Shown here: positions 1 through 8,530 of the stretch, piece by piece
Layout: each line of letters starts with the position of its first letter
Position numbering within the stretch: position 1 is the first letter of the stretch
Source of the DNA: JAGNXB01 sp964471595
GTDB taxonomy: Bacteria; Bacteroidota; Bacteroidia; Chitinophagales; Saprospiraceae
Direction: 5' to 3'
Assembly (NCBI GenBank): GCA_964471595.1
Contig: CAYYGN010000012.1
Location: 1-64,000 of the forward strand
Length of the DNA stretch: 64,000 bases
The notes under the pieces: model-generated
Database searches by the model: none
Told to the model about the DNA's origin: nothing
The model's input: the letters and a program-made list of their open reading frames with translations, nothing else
Made by a program: the position numbers and the translations under genes

Positions 1-2
1 GT

Positions 3-2396
3 ACGACTTCCTCCTTCGGACAGGACGACTGGCTACTCGTCAAACTGGACACCAACGGGCAGGTCGTATGGGCCGATACCATCGGCGACCCGGATCAGAA
101 TGAATACCTGTGGAGTTTCCACCGCGAGCCAACCACCGGGGACATGTGGCTGGCGGGCAGCAAGACCAATTTCAGCGGCACCAAGACCTATGGCACTTTT
201 ATCAAATTGGCGGCCGATGGTTCCTTCCTGGGTGATGGTATAACCGGGACGTCCGTCCACGAGACCAGTGGGTATGTCAGTGTAGCCGGAATGCCCGATG
301 GCGGAGCTGTCCTCCTGCTCCACCAGCAACCCAAGGGCCTCGGCCTGCTTCAGCGCATTAGCGGCACCGGAACGCCCATTTATGGGGAGAATCTGCCGAA
401 CAGCGGTACGGTCAGCAATTACTCCCAACTGGTGGCGCCCTTGTCCGACGGACGTTTTTACTTCTTCCGCAACACCGGCTCTCCGAATGAAGGCACGGCA
501 CAGGCCGAACTTTCCCTTCGCGGCACCGATGGCACGCCGATTTGGACAAAAAGCGTTTACGCCACCAACGGCGAAGGGATTACCACCGTGCGGAACATGG
601 CCGCCCACGCCACCGATGGTTTCGTTTACGTCCTGGCTCGCCAACAGGGCAATTCCAATACCACCTATTTGATGAAATACGACCCCTGGGGCAATCAGAT
701 TTGGTCTGCCATACCGGTAAGTTCGCAGGATGCGCGCGTCAAGATAATGTCCGACACGACGGTGGCCGTCATCCACCCCCGTGGTATCGACATCCGTGAC
801 GCTGTTACCGGCAACAAAGTGCTTCAGCGGGATTTCAGCGGGAATGACCTCTACTGGGACCACCGGCTCTACGATGCGGACTTTCTGCCCGACGGTCGCG
901 GCGTATTTGTGGGGGAATCGCTGTCGAAAGGCAGCCGGGACGGGTATTTCGGGTTTTTCGGGACCGTGAGCGAAAACATGGCTCTGCTGTCGGAAGCGTA
1001 TATCGGGACCATTGGGCCGGACGGTGAGGACGACAGTCCGCATGTCGCCGGAGTAGGCGGACATCTCTTCCTGGCCAGCCACTTCCCCACCGGCGATACG
1101 TCCGGCATTGATATCCAGTTGCGCCGGATCGACCCGGTGGGTGGCACGGAGGAATGGACGAGGACCCTGAGCGCCCCCATGCAGGATTATGTCGGTACCA
1201 TGACGCCGGCATCTGACGGGACGCTCCTGCTCGTGAGCGACACCCGCAAAGTGACCTTCGACATGCCTGATGGGGAGGAGGTGGTGATCCGCAAAATGGA
1301 TCCGGACGATGGCGCCGTCATATGGGAAATGCGTGTGCCCAATCCAAAGGGGCACTACCTGGCCCGGGCGGTGGCGACCGCTGACGGCGGTGCGGTAGTG
1401 GTGTATCACGGCGATGCGACCGATCCGGCAGGGGACACCCTCGGGTTTCAATACAAAGTCTTGCGTATTTCGGCGGCGGGCGACATCCTCTGGCAAAGCC
1501 GGATCGAACCCACCTGGTCGTCCGTGATGGTCACCGATCAGCGGAGTGTCGAAGAGGTGATCGCACTCCGGGATGGCGATTTTCTGGCCGTCGGCATGGA
1601 GGACGAGTGCACCGGCCTCGTGGTCAGGATTGACGGCGCTACCGGCGCCTCCCATATGCTGTCTCTGCTCGAGCCCGAAGCAGTCAACCACAACCGCCGG
1701 GCCACGAGTGTGGTGGAGACCGCCTCGGGAGATCTGATGATCGTGGCGCCCAATGATAACGGCAGCGCCGGACTGGATTCGGTGTATTTGTACAGAATTG
1801 CGCCCGACGGGACCATCTTGTATCGTCAGGGTCTGCGATTGGCCAATTGGCATCATGGTACGCGATTGCTGAAGGACAACGATGACCGCCTTTACCTGCT
1901 CTTGTCCCATTTTTACGTCAATTCAGGACTGCCGGCAGGTCTCGTTCTGCGGCGTATTGACGAGAATTTCGGGACGTTGGCCGAAACGGTGTTGTATGAG
2001 GAGCGCTGGCAGCCGGCCTCGGCAACATTGCTAACAGGCGGGTCGGTGGCAGTGGCACGGACAGCCCAGCTCACCAACTCCCGCGATCTGCTGGTGGCCA
2101 AAACCCAAGGTTTGCCGACGGTAGCCACCCGGGAGACGGGGTGGCAAGGCGTATTTGAGATTTCACCCAACCCGTTGGGAGCGGCGGAATCGCTGAGGGT
2201 GGTGTTGGAGAGCAGCCATGTCGGTGCGCTGCGGTTGGAGATGATCGGTCCGGACGGGCGGTGGATCTCGGGCCGTACCGTTGAAAAAACGGCGATCCGG
2301 CAGGTCTTTGAGATGACGGTTTTGCCGCCGGATCCCTGGTTCTTGATCCGGATTTCAGATGGGGAGAGCTCCGCCATGCGGCTGGTGGTGCGGTGA
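3..2396 (+). CDS. T9SS type A beta-propeller protein, 5' partial
   Basis: The reading frame is open to the left edge of the window, so the N-terminus and signal peptide are missing. Repeats of the kind DDWLLVKLDTNGQVVW, followed by many Gly/Asp-rich blades such as GGAVVVYHG and LRISAAGDILWQSR, are typical of delta-60/PQQ-like propellers of exported Bacteroidota proteins. The last about 80 residues (from EISPNPLG to LVVR) have the shape of a T9SS type A sorting domain: a beta-sandwich ending in a short basic tail. The protein is inferred to be secreted or surface-attached. Its ligand is unknown. A long open frame on the opposite strand here is a shadow. Confidence 0.85.
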   Translation, partial: TTSSFGQDDWLLVKLDTNGQVVWADTIGDPDQNEYLWSFHREPTTGDMWLAGSKTNFSGTKTYGTFIKLAADGSFLGDGITGTSVHETSGYVSVAGMPDGGAVLLLHQQPKGLGLLQRISGTGTPIYGENLPNSGTVSNYSQLVAPLSDGRFYFFRNTGSPNEGTAQAELSLRGTDGTPIWTKSVYATNGEGITTVRNMAAHATDGFVYVLARQQGNSNTTYLMKYDPWGNQIWSAIPVSSQDARVKIMSDTTVAVIHPRGIDIRDAVTGNKVLQRDFSGNDLYWDHRLYDADFLPDGRGVFVGESLSKGSRDGYFGFFGTVSENMALLSEAYIGTIGPDGEDDSPHVAGVGGHLFLASHFPTGDTSGIDIQLRRIDPVGGTEEWTRTLSAPMQDYVGTMTPASDGTLLLVSDTRKVTFDMPDGEEVVIRKMDPDDGAVIWEMRVPNPKGHYLARAVATADGGAVVVYHGDATDPAGDTLGFQYKVLRISAAGDILWQSRIEPTWSSVMVTDQRSVEEVIALRDGDFLAVGMEDECTGLVVRIDGATGASHMLSLLEPEAVNHNRRATSVVETASGDLMIVAPNDNGSAGLDSVYLYRIAPDGTILYRQGLRLANWHHGTRLLKDNDDRLYLLLSHFYVNSGLPAGLVLRRIDENFGTLAETVLYEERWQPASATLLTGGSVAVARTAQLTNSRDLLVAKTQGLPTVATRETGWQGVFEISPNPLGAAESLRVVLESSHVGALRLEMIGPDGRWISGRTVEKTAIRQVFEMTVLPPDPWFLIRISDGESSAMRLVVR

Positions 2397-2556
2397 CGAC
2401 AAGTTAAATTTCGGCTGAATGTTAAGTCCGTACGTTTACCAGTATTTCAACGTTTGGTGAACATGATTTTGTCCGAACCGGAGGACAGATCAACCTTTCC
2501 AGAAGACCTTTTTGTGTCATTGGCTAAATCAGGCATCATAAGGCCGACCATTTGAG

Positions 2557-2564
2557 TAATTTTG
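2557..2564 (+). promoter_or_regulatory. -7 promoter element before ImmA/IrrE gene
   Basis: TAATTTTG matches the Bacteroidota -7 consensus TAnnTTTG. It ends only 4 bases before the ATG at 2569, so transcription would begin at or next to the start codon. No clear TTTG lies 19-21 bases upstream. Confidence 0.5.
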
Positions 2565-2568
2565 AGCT

Positions 2569-3699
2569 ATGAGCAGTAAGGTAGATGTGAACAGCAACAT
2601 GATTACCTGGGCTATCACCCGGGCGGGATATGATGTGTCTGCTTTTGCCGAAAAATATCCCAAAATACTGGAATGGCTGGAAGGACACAAGAAGCCGACT
2701 GTGAAACAGTTGGAAGAATTTTCCAATAAAGTGTATCTTCCGTTTGGCTATCTCTTTTTGCCCCACCCTCCCCTGGAACAACTACCCATTCCATTTTTCC
2801 GGACTGGCGGTAATCATGGAGGCCGACCAGGTATTAATGTGTACGATACCATATTGCTTTTACAGCAAAGGCAGGATTGGTTGAAGAACCATTTGAAGGA
2901 CAATGATTTTCAACAACTGCCTTTTGTAGGGAAATTCAAGGACAGTAATGATGTAAATGCCATTGTCACTGACATTCGGCAGACATTACAATTACCTGAG
3001 AATTGGGCAAGTCAATTTGGGACCTGGCAGGAAGCACAAGATCATCTGGTGCTTCATATCGAAGACAAAGGAATCATCACCATTTTCAACGGAATCGTTG
3101 AAAACAATACGCACCGACCCATTCCGGTTGATGAATGCAGGGGGTTTGTATTGGTGGATGATTACGCACCATTCATGTTCGTAAATAATGCCGATTTCAA
3201 ATCTGCACAGATGTTTACAATAGTGCACGAGCTTGCACATATCTGGACAGGATACAGTGCAGGTTTCGATTTCAGAAGATTGCAACCTGCCAACAACCCG
3301 ATTGAAATTCTTTGCGATAAGGTAGCTGCTGAATTTCTGGTTCCTGCCCAGGAATTTGATGAAGTATGGAGTCGCAGTCCCGATGACTTCAGTTATGCAT
3401 CCCGCTATTTCAAAGTAAGTGAAATTGTAATTGCACGAAGGGCATTGGATACCGGGAAAATATTTCGGGATCAGTTCTTTGATTTCTATGAGGCATATTC
3501 CAAACAAGAATTTGCAAAGAAAGAAAACCAGGGATCTGGTGGCAATTTTTATGCAACCACCAAAAAGAGAATCAGCATCACTTTTGCCAGTCATGTAATT
3601 CAGGCGTTAAATTCCGGAAAATTATTGTATCGTGATGCTTGCAAGCTCACAGGCCTGAAAGGTGACACGTTCGACAAATTCTTTTCAACACACCTGTAA
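2569..3699 (+). CDS. ImmA/IrrE-family metallopeptidase, likely antitoxin partner
   Basis: A 376-residue protein with a zinc-peptidase motif HELAH (His220, Glu221, His224) in the context MFTIVHELAHIWTG, typical of the ImmA/IrrE (COG2856) family. The first about 90 residues (EWLEGHKKPTVKQLEEFSNK...PFGYLF) resemble the helical DNA-binding-like region found in long members. It is followed after 5 bases by a DUF4411 PIN protein. This pairing is known from putative type II toxin-antitoxin modules, so this gene is inferred to control the toxin, as regulator, antitoxin or protease. Both genes are clearly more AT-rich than their surroundings, suggesting transfer. Confidence 0.85.
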   Translation: MSSKVDVNSNMITWAITRAGYDVSAFAEKYPKILEWLEGHKKPTVKQLEEFSNKVYLPFGYLFLPHPPLEQLPIPFFRTGGNHGGRPGINVYDTILLLQQRQDWLKNHLKDNDFQQLPFVGKFKDSNDVNAIVTDIRQTLQLPENWASQFGTWQEAQDHLVLHIEDKGIITIFNGIVENNTHRPIPVDECRGFVLVDDYAPFMFVNNADFKSAQMFTIVHELAHIWTGYSAGFDFRRLQPANNPIEILCDKVAAEFLVPAQEFDEVWSRSPDDFSYASRYFKVSEIVIARRALDTGKIFRDQFFDFYEAYSKQEFAKKENQGSGGNFYATTKKRISITFASHVIQALNSGKLLYRDACKLTGLKGDTFDKFFSTHL

Positions 3700-3704
3700 C
3701 CGGA

Positions 3705-4205
3705 ATGACTCTTTATGTTGTTGACAGCAATTTTTTTATCGAAGCGCATCGGATTAATTACCCGATTGATGTTGCTACAGGTTTTTGGAACAAAGTCAGG
3801 CAATTGGCATTGGAAGGAATGATAATAAGCATTGACAAAGTAAAAAAAGAATTGTATGACAAGAACGATGCCCTTGAATTCTGGTGCAGGGGCCAATTGC
3901 CGGAAGACTTTTTCAAGGACACTTCTGTTGTCATGAATACCTATGCACAAGTAATTGACTGGGCCATGTCGAGAAGTGATCACTATTTGTCAAATGCATT
4001 AAATGAGTTTTTAGATGCTCGCGAGGCGGATACTTTTCTTGTAGCGTTTTGCCTCGCCGATCCTGTAAACATGGTGTTGGTAACACAGGAAGTCAGTGAG
4101 CCATACAGACGAAACAAGGTGAAAATTCCGGATGCATGCAGGGCATTTAATGTATCATGTGTAAATACCATTGAAATGTTCAGACAGTTGCGTGAAACTT
4201 TTTAA
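3705..4205 (+). CDS. DUF4411 PIN-domain protein, putative toxin
   Basis: A 166-residue protein starting MTLYVVDSNFFIEAHR, with the first PIN-domain acidic residue at Asp7. Later acidic positions occur in KKELYD and in the block DAREADTFLVAFCLADP, followed by VTQE. These are the usual metal-binding spots of PIN-fold RNases and of the DUF4411 family. It starts 5 bases after the ImmA/IrrE gene, implying one transcript. The inferred role is an RNA-cleaving toxin held in check by its upstream partner. RNA target and toxicity cannot be read from sequence. AT-rich codon use matches the upstream gene and not the rest of the window. Confidence 0.85.
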   Translation: MTLYVVDSNFFIEAHRINYPIDVATGFWNKVRQLALEGMIISIDKVKKELYDKNDALEFWCRGQLPEDFFKDTSVVMNTYAQVIDWAMSRSDHYLSNALNEFLDAREADTFLVAFCLADPVNMVLVTQEVSEPYRRNKVKIPDACRAFNVSCVNTIEMFRQLRETF

Positions 4206-4306
4206 TTCTTGTAGCAATGACCCACACATGTTTATTGAGATCACGCTTGAAAAATTAACCTATATTAGGAAGCTTACATTATATAGAGAAATCAAATGAA
4301 TACGGC

Positions 4307-5326
4307 ATGACAATTCAATCTTTTCTGATTCTTTGTTTCCTGACTGTCGGGTCCATCCAGTTGTCGGGTCAGCCGGTGACGCCGGAGCGATTGGGTTTCA
4401 GGGCGGATACCATCCGGGATGAGAAATGGGGAGATATCCATTATTATATCTCTGCCGACAGCAATGGAGCGGCTAAGCCCGTCCTGCTTTATCTGGACGG
4501 CTCGGGTCCTTATCCGCTGTTTCAATATACCGAGCGCGGCATTGGCAGTTCGGTCGTGTTGGACTTCATGGCCTTGTCGGCGGACTACCATATCGTCCTC
4601 ATCAGCAAGCCGGGTGTTCCCTTTATCGATTCGGTCAAAATGGACAACGGACGTCCTTATTATGAACCTCCTGCAGCCTACAAAGCAAAGCTTTCTCTCG
4701 ACTGGCGGGTGCAGTCGGCTGTGTTGGTCCTCGACCGGGTCATCCGCGAGCATGCGGTGGATACCTCCAAAATCGCCGTGCTGGGGATATCCGAAGGATT
4801 TCAGGTGGGCGCCAAACTGGCCTCATTGCATGCAGGGATCACGCATGCGCTCCTGATGGCAGGGAATGGCCTCAACCAGTTTTTCGACTTCATCCTGCAC
4901 CACCGGACCGATGCCCTGTGTGATGCCTTGCCGGTCGAAGAGGCTCAAGAGAACATTGATTCCCTGATGGAGGTGATTTCCTTGATTTATGCCGATCCGC
5001 TGGCCACCGACAAGGAGTGGTACGGCCATACCTATCTGCGATGGAGCAGTTTCACGAGCAACAACCCGACGGAAAACATCCTGTCGCTCGACATACCGGT
5101 CTATATCGCTGCCGCTTCCCAAGACCGAAACACATCGGTGCTTGGGACGGACTACCTGTACCTGGAGAGCCTCAGAACGGGCAAAACCAATATTGTTTAC
5201 AAGGTATATCCCTATGACCATTCCTTCAATGAATGGCTCAAGGATGAGCAGGGCCAGGTAACGGGGGTCAAAGGCCACATGCAGGAGGTCATCCGGGAAG
5301 CGTTGGATTGGCTGGCCGGCCATTGA
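4307..5326 (+). CDS. Exported alpha/beta hydrolase
   Basis: A 339-residue protein with an N-terminal signal peptide (MTIQSFLILCFLTVGSIQLSG). It has an alpha/beta-hydrolase layout: a strand and oxyanion region LLYLDGSGPYP, a nucleophile elbow GISEG with Ser162, a candidate acid Asp273 in AAASQDRNTS, and the catalytic His305 in YDHSFNEW. This is a complete triad in the right order, so an active secreted or periplasmic esterase or peptidase-like hydrolase is likely. The substrate is unknown. It stands alone, following the toxin-antitoxin-like pair and converging on a broken T9SS gene. No clear promoter was seen in the AT-rich 100 bases upstream. Confidence 0.8.
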   Translation: MTIQSFLILCFLTVGSIQLSGQPVTPERLGFRADTIRDEKWGDIHYYISADSNGAAKPVLLYLDGSGPYPLFQYTERGIGSSVVLDFMALSADYHIVLISKPGVPFIDSVKMDNGRPYYEPPAAYKAKLSLDWRVQSAVLVLDRVIREHAVDTSKIAVLGISEGFQVGAKLASLHAGITHALLMAGNGLNQFFDFILHHRTDALCDALPVEEAQENIDSLMEVISLIYADPLATDKEWYGHTYLRWSSFTSNNPTENILSLDIPVYIAAASQDRNTSVLGTDYLYLESLRTGKTNIVYKVYPYDHSFNEWLKDEQGQVTGVKGHMQEVIREALDWLAGH

Positions 5327-5353
5327 AATGGGCGGCTCACCATGCCGGTTCAT

Positions 5354-6487
5354 TCAATTCCTGAGCCATTTGTCCCTGACTACCAACTCTCCCTCCTTGC
5401 CATACAGGACAACCATATACAGTCCGGCCGGTAATGGGGAGGGTAGAAAATATTCTTGTTGGCCCCCGGTGTGTGACAGGGGTATCCGGAAAGCCGCAAT
5501 GCCGGCAGTATTGTATCCCACCAATTGGTAATCGCCCGGTGCGAGGTGAAGAAATTGAATCCGGGCTTCAAGATCGGCGGGATTGGGCGATATGCGTACG
5601 GTAGGAGGATGTGCTTTGGATGACGGTATTATCGTGGACAAGGGGTCAGTATTTTTGTACACGATCTGTGTGGCAAAAGCCTGATTCTTGTCCAGGGTCA
5701 CGAGGGCAATGGGTTCTTTGGACAAATCGCTGAGGAAGATATAAGTGGCGGTCGTGTCCACACCCAATTTGGTGTTGCCCGTAAACTGAATAACCTGGTC
5801 GGTCACATCCAGCCATCCGAGTGGACTGATTTTGGCATCCACCCGGGTTTCGGTGTAGGCGACGCGTTTGACACGAAGCACCTCGTAAGTGCCACCGGGT
5901 ATACTCATTTGTCCAAACGCATCCACGGCATCCACAAAACTGATAGCGATCCGGATCCGGAATGAGTCGGCCGTAAACGGCAGGGAAGCGATGAATGACG
6001 GAGGGAATGCGTCGGGATGAAACGCTTCCAATACACCAGAAGAACTTGCATGGATATCAAAAAACTGCAAAGGCGCCCTACGATTCACCAGAGGCGGGTT
6101 GTACCGGAAAACGGCATCCAGACCAAGATCGTATCCGTCAGGCCCTGCCCAGGCCACTTGTTAGACCGTGGTGGCGGTAACCTTTTCATATCGCTCGGTG
6201 AATGGCTTCGGGATCGAAACCAGTGTGGCTTCCGGCAACTGGGATCCGGCACTCCCCTCCATGGCCGGCCGGTAGATCAGGGTTTGGGTGGCATCGGCAT
6301 TCAGTCCGGTGAAATCCCAATTCTGCATCCCGGGTGGTGTGATCGAACCGATGGTTCCGGGGTTGTTATCCACCACCAGGTGCAAGGTATCGCCGACCAC
6401 CGGGAAGGTGGCACTGGTGATGGTAATCTGGCCGTAAAGGGCGGGACCAAGGGATGTCCAGACCAGAAAGGAAGTGATGGATTTCAT
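5354..6487 (-). pseudogene. T9SS type A protein interrupted by an in-frame stop
   Basis: A signal peptide (MKSITSFLVWTSLGPALYGQ) and 108 codons run from 6487 to a TAA at 6163-6161. The same frame then continues open from 6160 to 5354 with no shift, giving about 377 codons in all. The downstream part ends in a T9SS type A tail (VRISPNPADLEA... to VVRDKWLRN). The halves join sensibly across the stop (KVTATTV-stop-QVAWAGPDGYDLG), so one base change, for example CAA to TAA, explains the break. The upstream part alone would be secreted without its sorting domain. Alternatives are an assembly error or stop readthrough. The gene converges on the hydrolase gene 27 bases away. Confidence 0.75.
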
Positions 6488-6515
6488 AGGGGAAGGCTGG
6501 AAGGGTGAATCCGGT

Positions 6516-6523
6516 CAAAGATA
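6516..6523 (-). promoter_or_regulatory. -7 promoter element of the interrupted T9SS gene
   Basis: TATCTTTG read on the minus strand, an exact match to TAnnTTTG, about 28 bases before the ATG at 6487. An intact promoter suggests that the disruption of the gene is recent, or that the gene is still expressed. Confidence 0.5.
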
Positions 6524-6735
6524 AGAAACCGGAAACGGCAATTTCCGTGACCCGCATCATAGAGAACGGAGTGATGTTGTCTGACACGTGCATTCTGCCC
6601 CAATAAAAGAAGGTGATGGAGATCGAACGGGTCCTTTTCTTTCCTGGAAGGGAATGCTGCCAGTCGATGGAAAAGCCCCGCCCCCTTAGAGCATCCATTC
6701 CGGACAAGTTACAGGCGGATGGCTGACCCTGAATT

Positions 6736-7167
6736 TCACCCTTCCAACCACTCCTCCCCCGTCCGGTACACGGTGCCTTTGAAGAGGGCCACCAACTGAC
6801 CGGCCTGGTTGTGGACTTCCACGCGGTACACGCCGATCTTGCGGCTACAGTGGTCTTCGATGGCGGTAGCAGTGAGAATGTCTCCGGCCTTGACCGGTCG
6901 CAGGTGGGAAATCGAAGTCTCCACGGACACCGCCTTCAGGCCGTGTCCGTTGGAGGCAAAAGCCAGCGCGCTGTCGGCGAGGGCATAGGAGATGCCGCCG
7001 TGGGCGATGGAAAATCCGTTGAGCATTTCCTCCCTGACCGACATCCGCAGGGTACAGTGACCGGCGCCTTCCTCCAGGCGTTCGATCCCGAGCCATTGGC
7101 TGAAGGCATCGCCAGCCATCATTTTGTCCACCACCCGGGTGGCCACGGTGAGTTGGCGGTTATCCAT
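6736..7167 (-). CDS. paaI: PaaI-family acyl-CoA thioesterase
   Basis: A 143-residue hotdog-fold thioesterase. The motif NGFSIAHGGISYALADSALAF carries the HGG and Asp signature of PaaI, which hydrolyses hydroxyphenylacetyl-CoA and related aryl-CoA esters in the cytoplasm. The chosen start (MDNRQLTV) overlaps the end of the upstream dehydrogenase gene by 8 bases. A longer alternative start at 7200 would lie fully inside that gene. Coupling to a PaaH-like enzyme suggests a role as a CoA-ester rescue enzyme in phenylacetate or related aromatic catabolism. The ring-epoxidase genes (paaABCDE) are not in this window. Confidence 0.85.
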   Translation of the reverse strand: MDNRQLTVATRVVDKMMAGDAFSQWLGIERLEEGAGHCTLRMSVREEMLNGFSIAHGGISYALADSALAFASNGHGLKAVSVETSISHLRPVKAGDILTATAIEDHCSRKIGVYRVEVHNQAGQLVALFKGTVYRTGEEWLEG

Positions 7168-8344
7168 GCTCCGGGTCGTTTTCGGGCCAGAACCGCTCAC
7201 TGCGGGCCGACATTTGACGCAATCCCGGGCTGCAGCGGTAGCGCGGGTCGTGGTAGTAGTGGAAAAGGCGGTCGAGCACGGTCACCACGGCAGAGATGCC
7301 CCATTCATCCGCCCAGCGGAGCAGACCTTTGGGATAATTGACGCCCAGGGTCATGGCCAGGTCAATGGCGTCACGGTCGGCCACCCGGTAGTACCAGGCA
7401 TCGGCGGCTTCGTTGATCAGCATGGCCAGTATGCGCTCGAAGACAGCCGAGCGCTCAGTGGCCGGGATCTCCGCCGGGTCAGGTGCCGGAGTGCCGTCTC
7501 TGTAGTCGTAAAATCCGCGTCCGCTTTTGCGGCCCAGCCAGCCGGCATCCACGAGGCGGCGCTGGGTGAAGGACGGTTGGTAGCGCGGTTCGTGGTGGCA
7601 GGCCTGCCATACGGATTCGGTCACGGCCAGGTTGACATCGTGGCCGATGAAATCCATCAGTTCGAAGGGGCCCATGCGGAATCCGCCCTCCTCCTTCATG
7701 ATGTGGTCGATCTGGGGAGCTGTGGCGATGCCTTCCTCGAGGATGCGCAGGGATTCGCTGTAGTAAGGACGGGCGATGCGGTTGACGATAAATCCCGGCG
7801 TGTCGCGGGCAAGAACGGGCCGTTTGCCCCATTGGTCCATCAGAGCCGACATCCGGGGGGGCAGGCCGGGATCGGTCTGCAGGGCGGGAATGACTTCTAC
7901 CAGGGGCATCAGGGGCGCCGGATTGAAAAAGTGCAGACCGAGGAATCGCTCCGGCTTTTGGCAGGCGGCAGCGAGGGCCGAGACGGACAGTGAAGAGGTG
8001 TTGGAAGCGATGACGGCCTGATCGGATACGAGGGCGGAAAGTGTGCGGAAGAGTTCTTTTTTGACCCCTTCGTCCTCAACGATGGCTTCGATGACGAGGT
8101 CGCTGTCCTTCAGGGCACCGAGGGTGCCGGCCCAGGCGATACGGCCGAACAGGGCGGTGCTGCCGGAAGCGGACATTTTGCCTTTGGCCACCAGTTTGCC
8201 CAGGGTTTCGTGGAGGCGGTCGCGGGCGGTGGTGAGGGCGTCTTCGCGGGCATCATAGATGACGACGTCGTGACCCGCCGCTGCCGCCACCTGGGCGATT
8301 CCCGCTCCCATGGCTCCACTGCCGATGATGCCGATCTGCTTCAT
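7160..8344 (-). CDS. paaH: 3-hydroxyacyl-CoA dehydrogenase (PaaH-like)
   Basis: A 394-residue NAD-dependent dehydrogenase. The N-terminus MKQIGIIGSGAMGAGIAQV holds the GxGxxG dinucleotide motif. HFFNPAPLMPLVEVI is the family's catalytic His region, and the C-terminal helical domains follow (two repeats of the 3HCDH_C type, FIVNRIARPY and LAMTLGVNYPKG). Length and two-repeat layout fit PaaH/PaaC, which oxidises 3-hydroxyadipyl-CoA, although 3-hydroxybutyryl-CoA dehydrogenase is an alternative. It is transcribed with paaI, whose start overlaps its last codons. An upstream -7 element supports transcription from about 8360. Confidence 0.85.
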   Translation of the reverse strand: MKQIGIIGSGAMGAGIAQVAAAAGHDVVIYDAREDALTTARDRLHETLGKLVAKGKMSASGSTALFGRIAWAGTLGALKDSDLVIEAIVEDEGVKKELFRTLSALVSDQAVIASNTSSLSVSALAAACQKPERFLGLHFFNPAPLMPLVEVIPALQTDPGLPPRMSALMDQWGKRPVLARDTPGFIVNRIARPYYSESLRILEEGIATAPQIDHIMKEEGGFRMGPFELMDFIGHDVNLAVTESVWQACHHEPRYQPSFTQRRLVDAGWLGRKSGRGFYDYRDGTPAPDPAEIPATERSAVFERILAMLINEAADAWYYRVADRDAIDLAMTLGVNYPKGLLRWADEWGISAVVTVLDRLFHYYHDPRYRCSPGLRQMSARSERFWPENDPEHG

Positions 8345-8366
8345 GAGGTAATACGATTCGCGGTGT

Positions 8367-8374
8367 CAAAGGTA
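8367..8374 (-). promoter_or_regulatory. -7 promoter element of paaH-paaI
   Basis: TACCTTTG on the minus strand, an exact TAnnTTTG match, 22 bases before the paaH ATG. No convincing TTTG is present at the expected -33 position. Confidence 0.5.
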
Positions 8375-8530
8375 AGCGATCCCGCCTCGGTGGTTGGACC
8401 AACGGACATTCGGGCGATGGGCACCGTACCGGCAATGAACCCGAGGGGGGAGGACGGTTGTTTCACGGATGCCGGAAGGCCCGGCAGCCCGCGGCCGTCG
8501 TGTCCCTTTAATTTCCGTCATTTGCAATCG

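Noticed and set aside
33..1910. A 625-codon open frame on the minus strand opposite the first T9SS gene
   Set aside because: It has low-complexity His/Gly/Arg-rich wording and no signal, domain or promoter. The plus frame has propeller repeats and a T9SS tail. The long frame is a by-product of codon use.
6158..6163. TAA followed by CAA as a programmed readthrough signal
   Set aside because: The known leaky contexts use UAG CAR YYA or similar. TAA CAA GTG matches only in part, so a plain nonsense change is the simpler reading.
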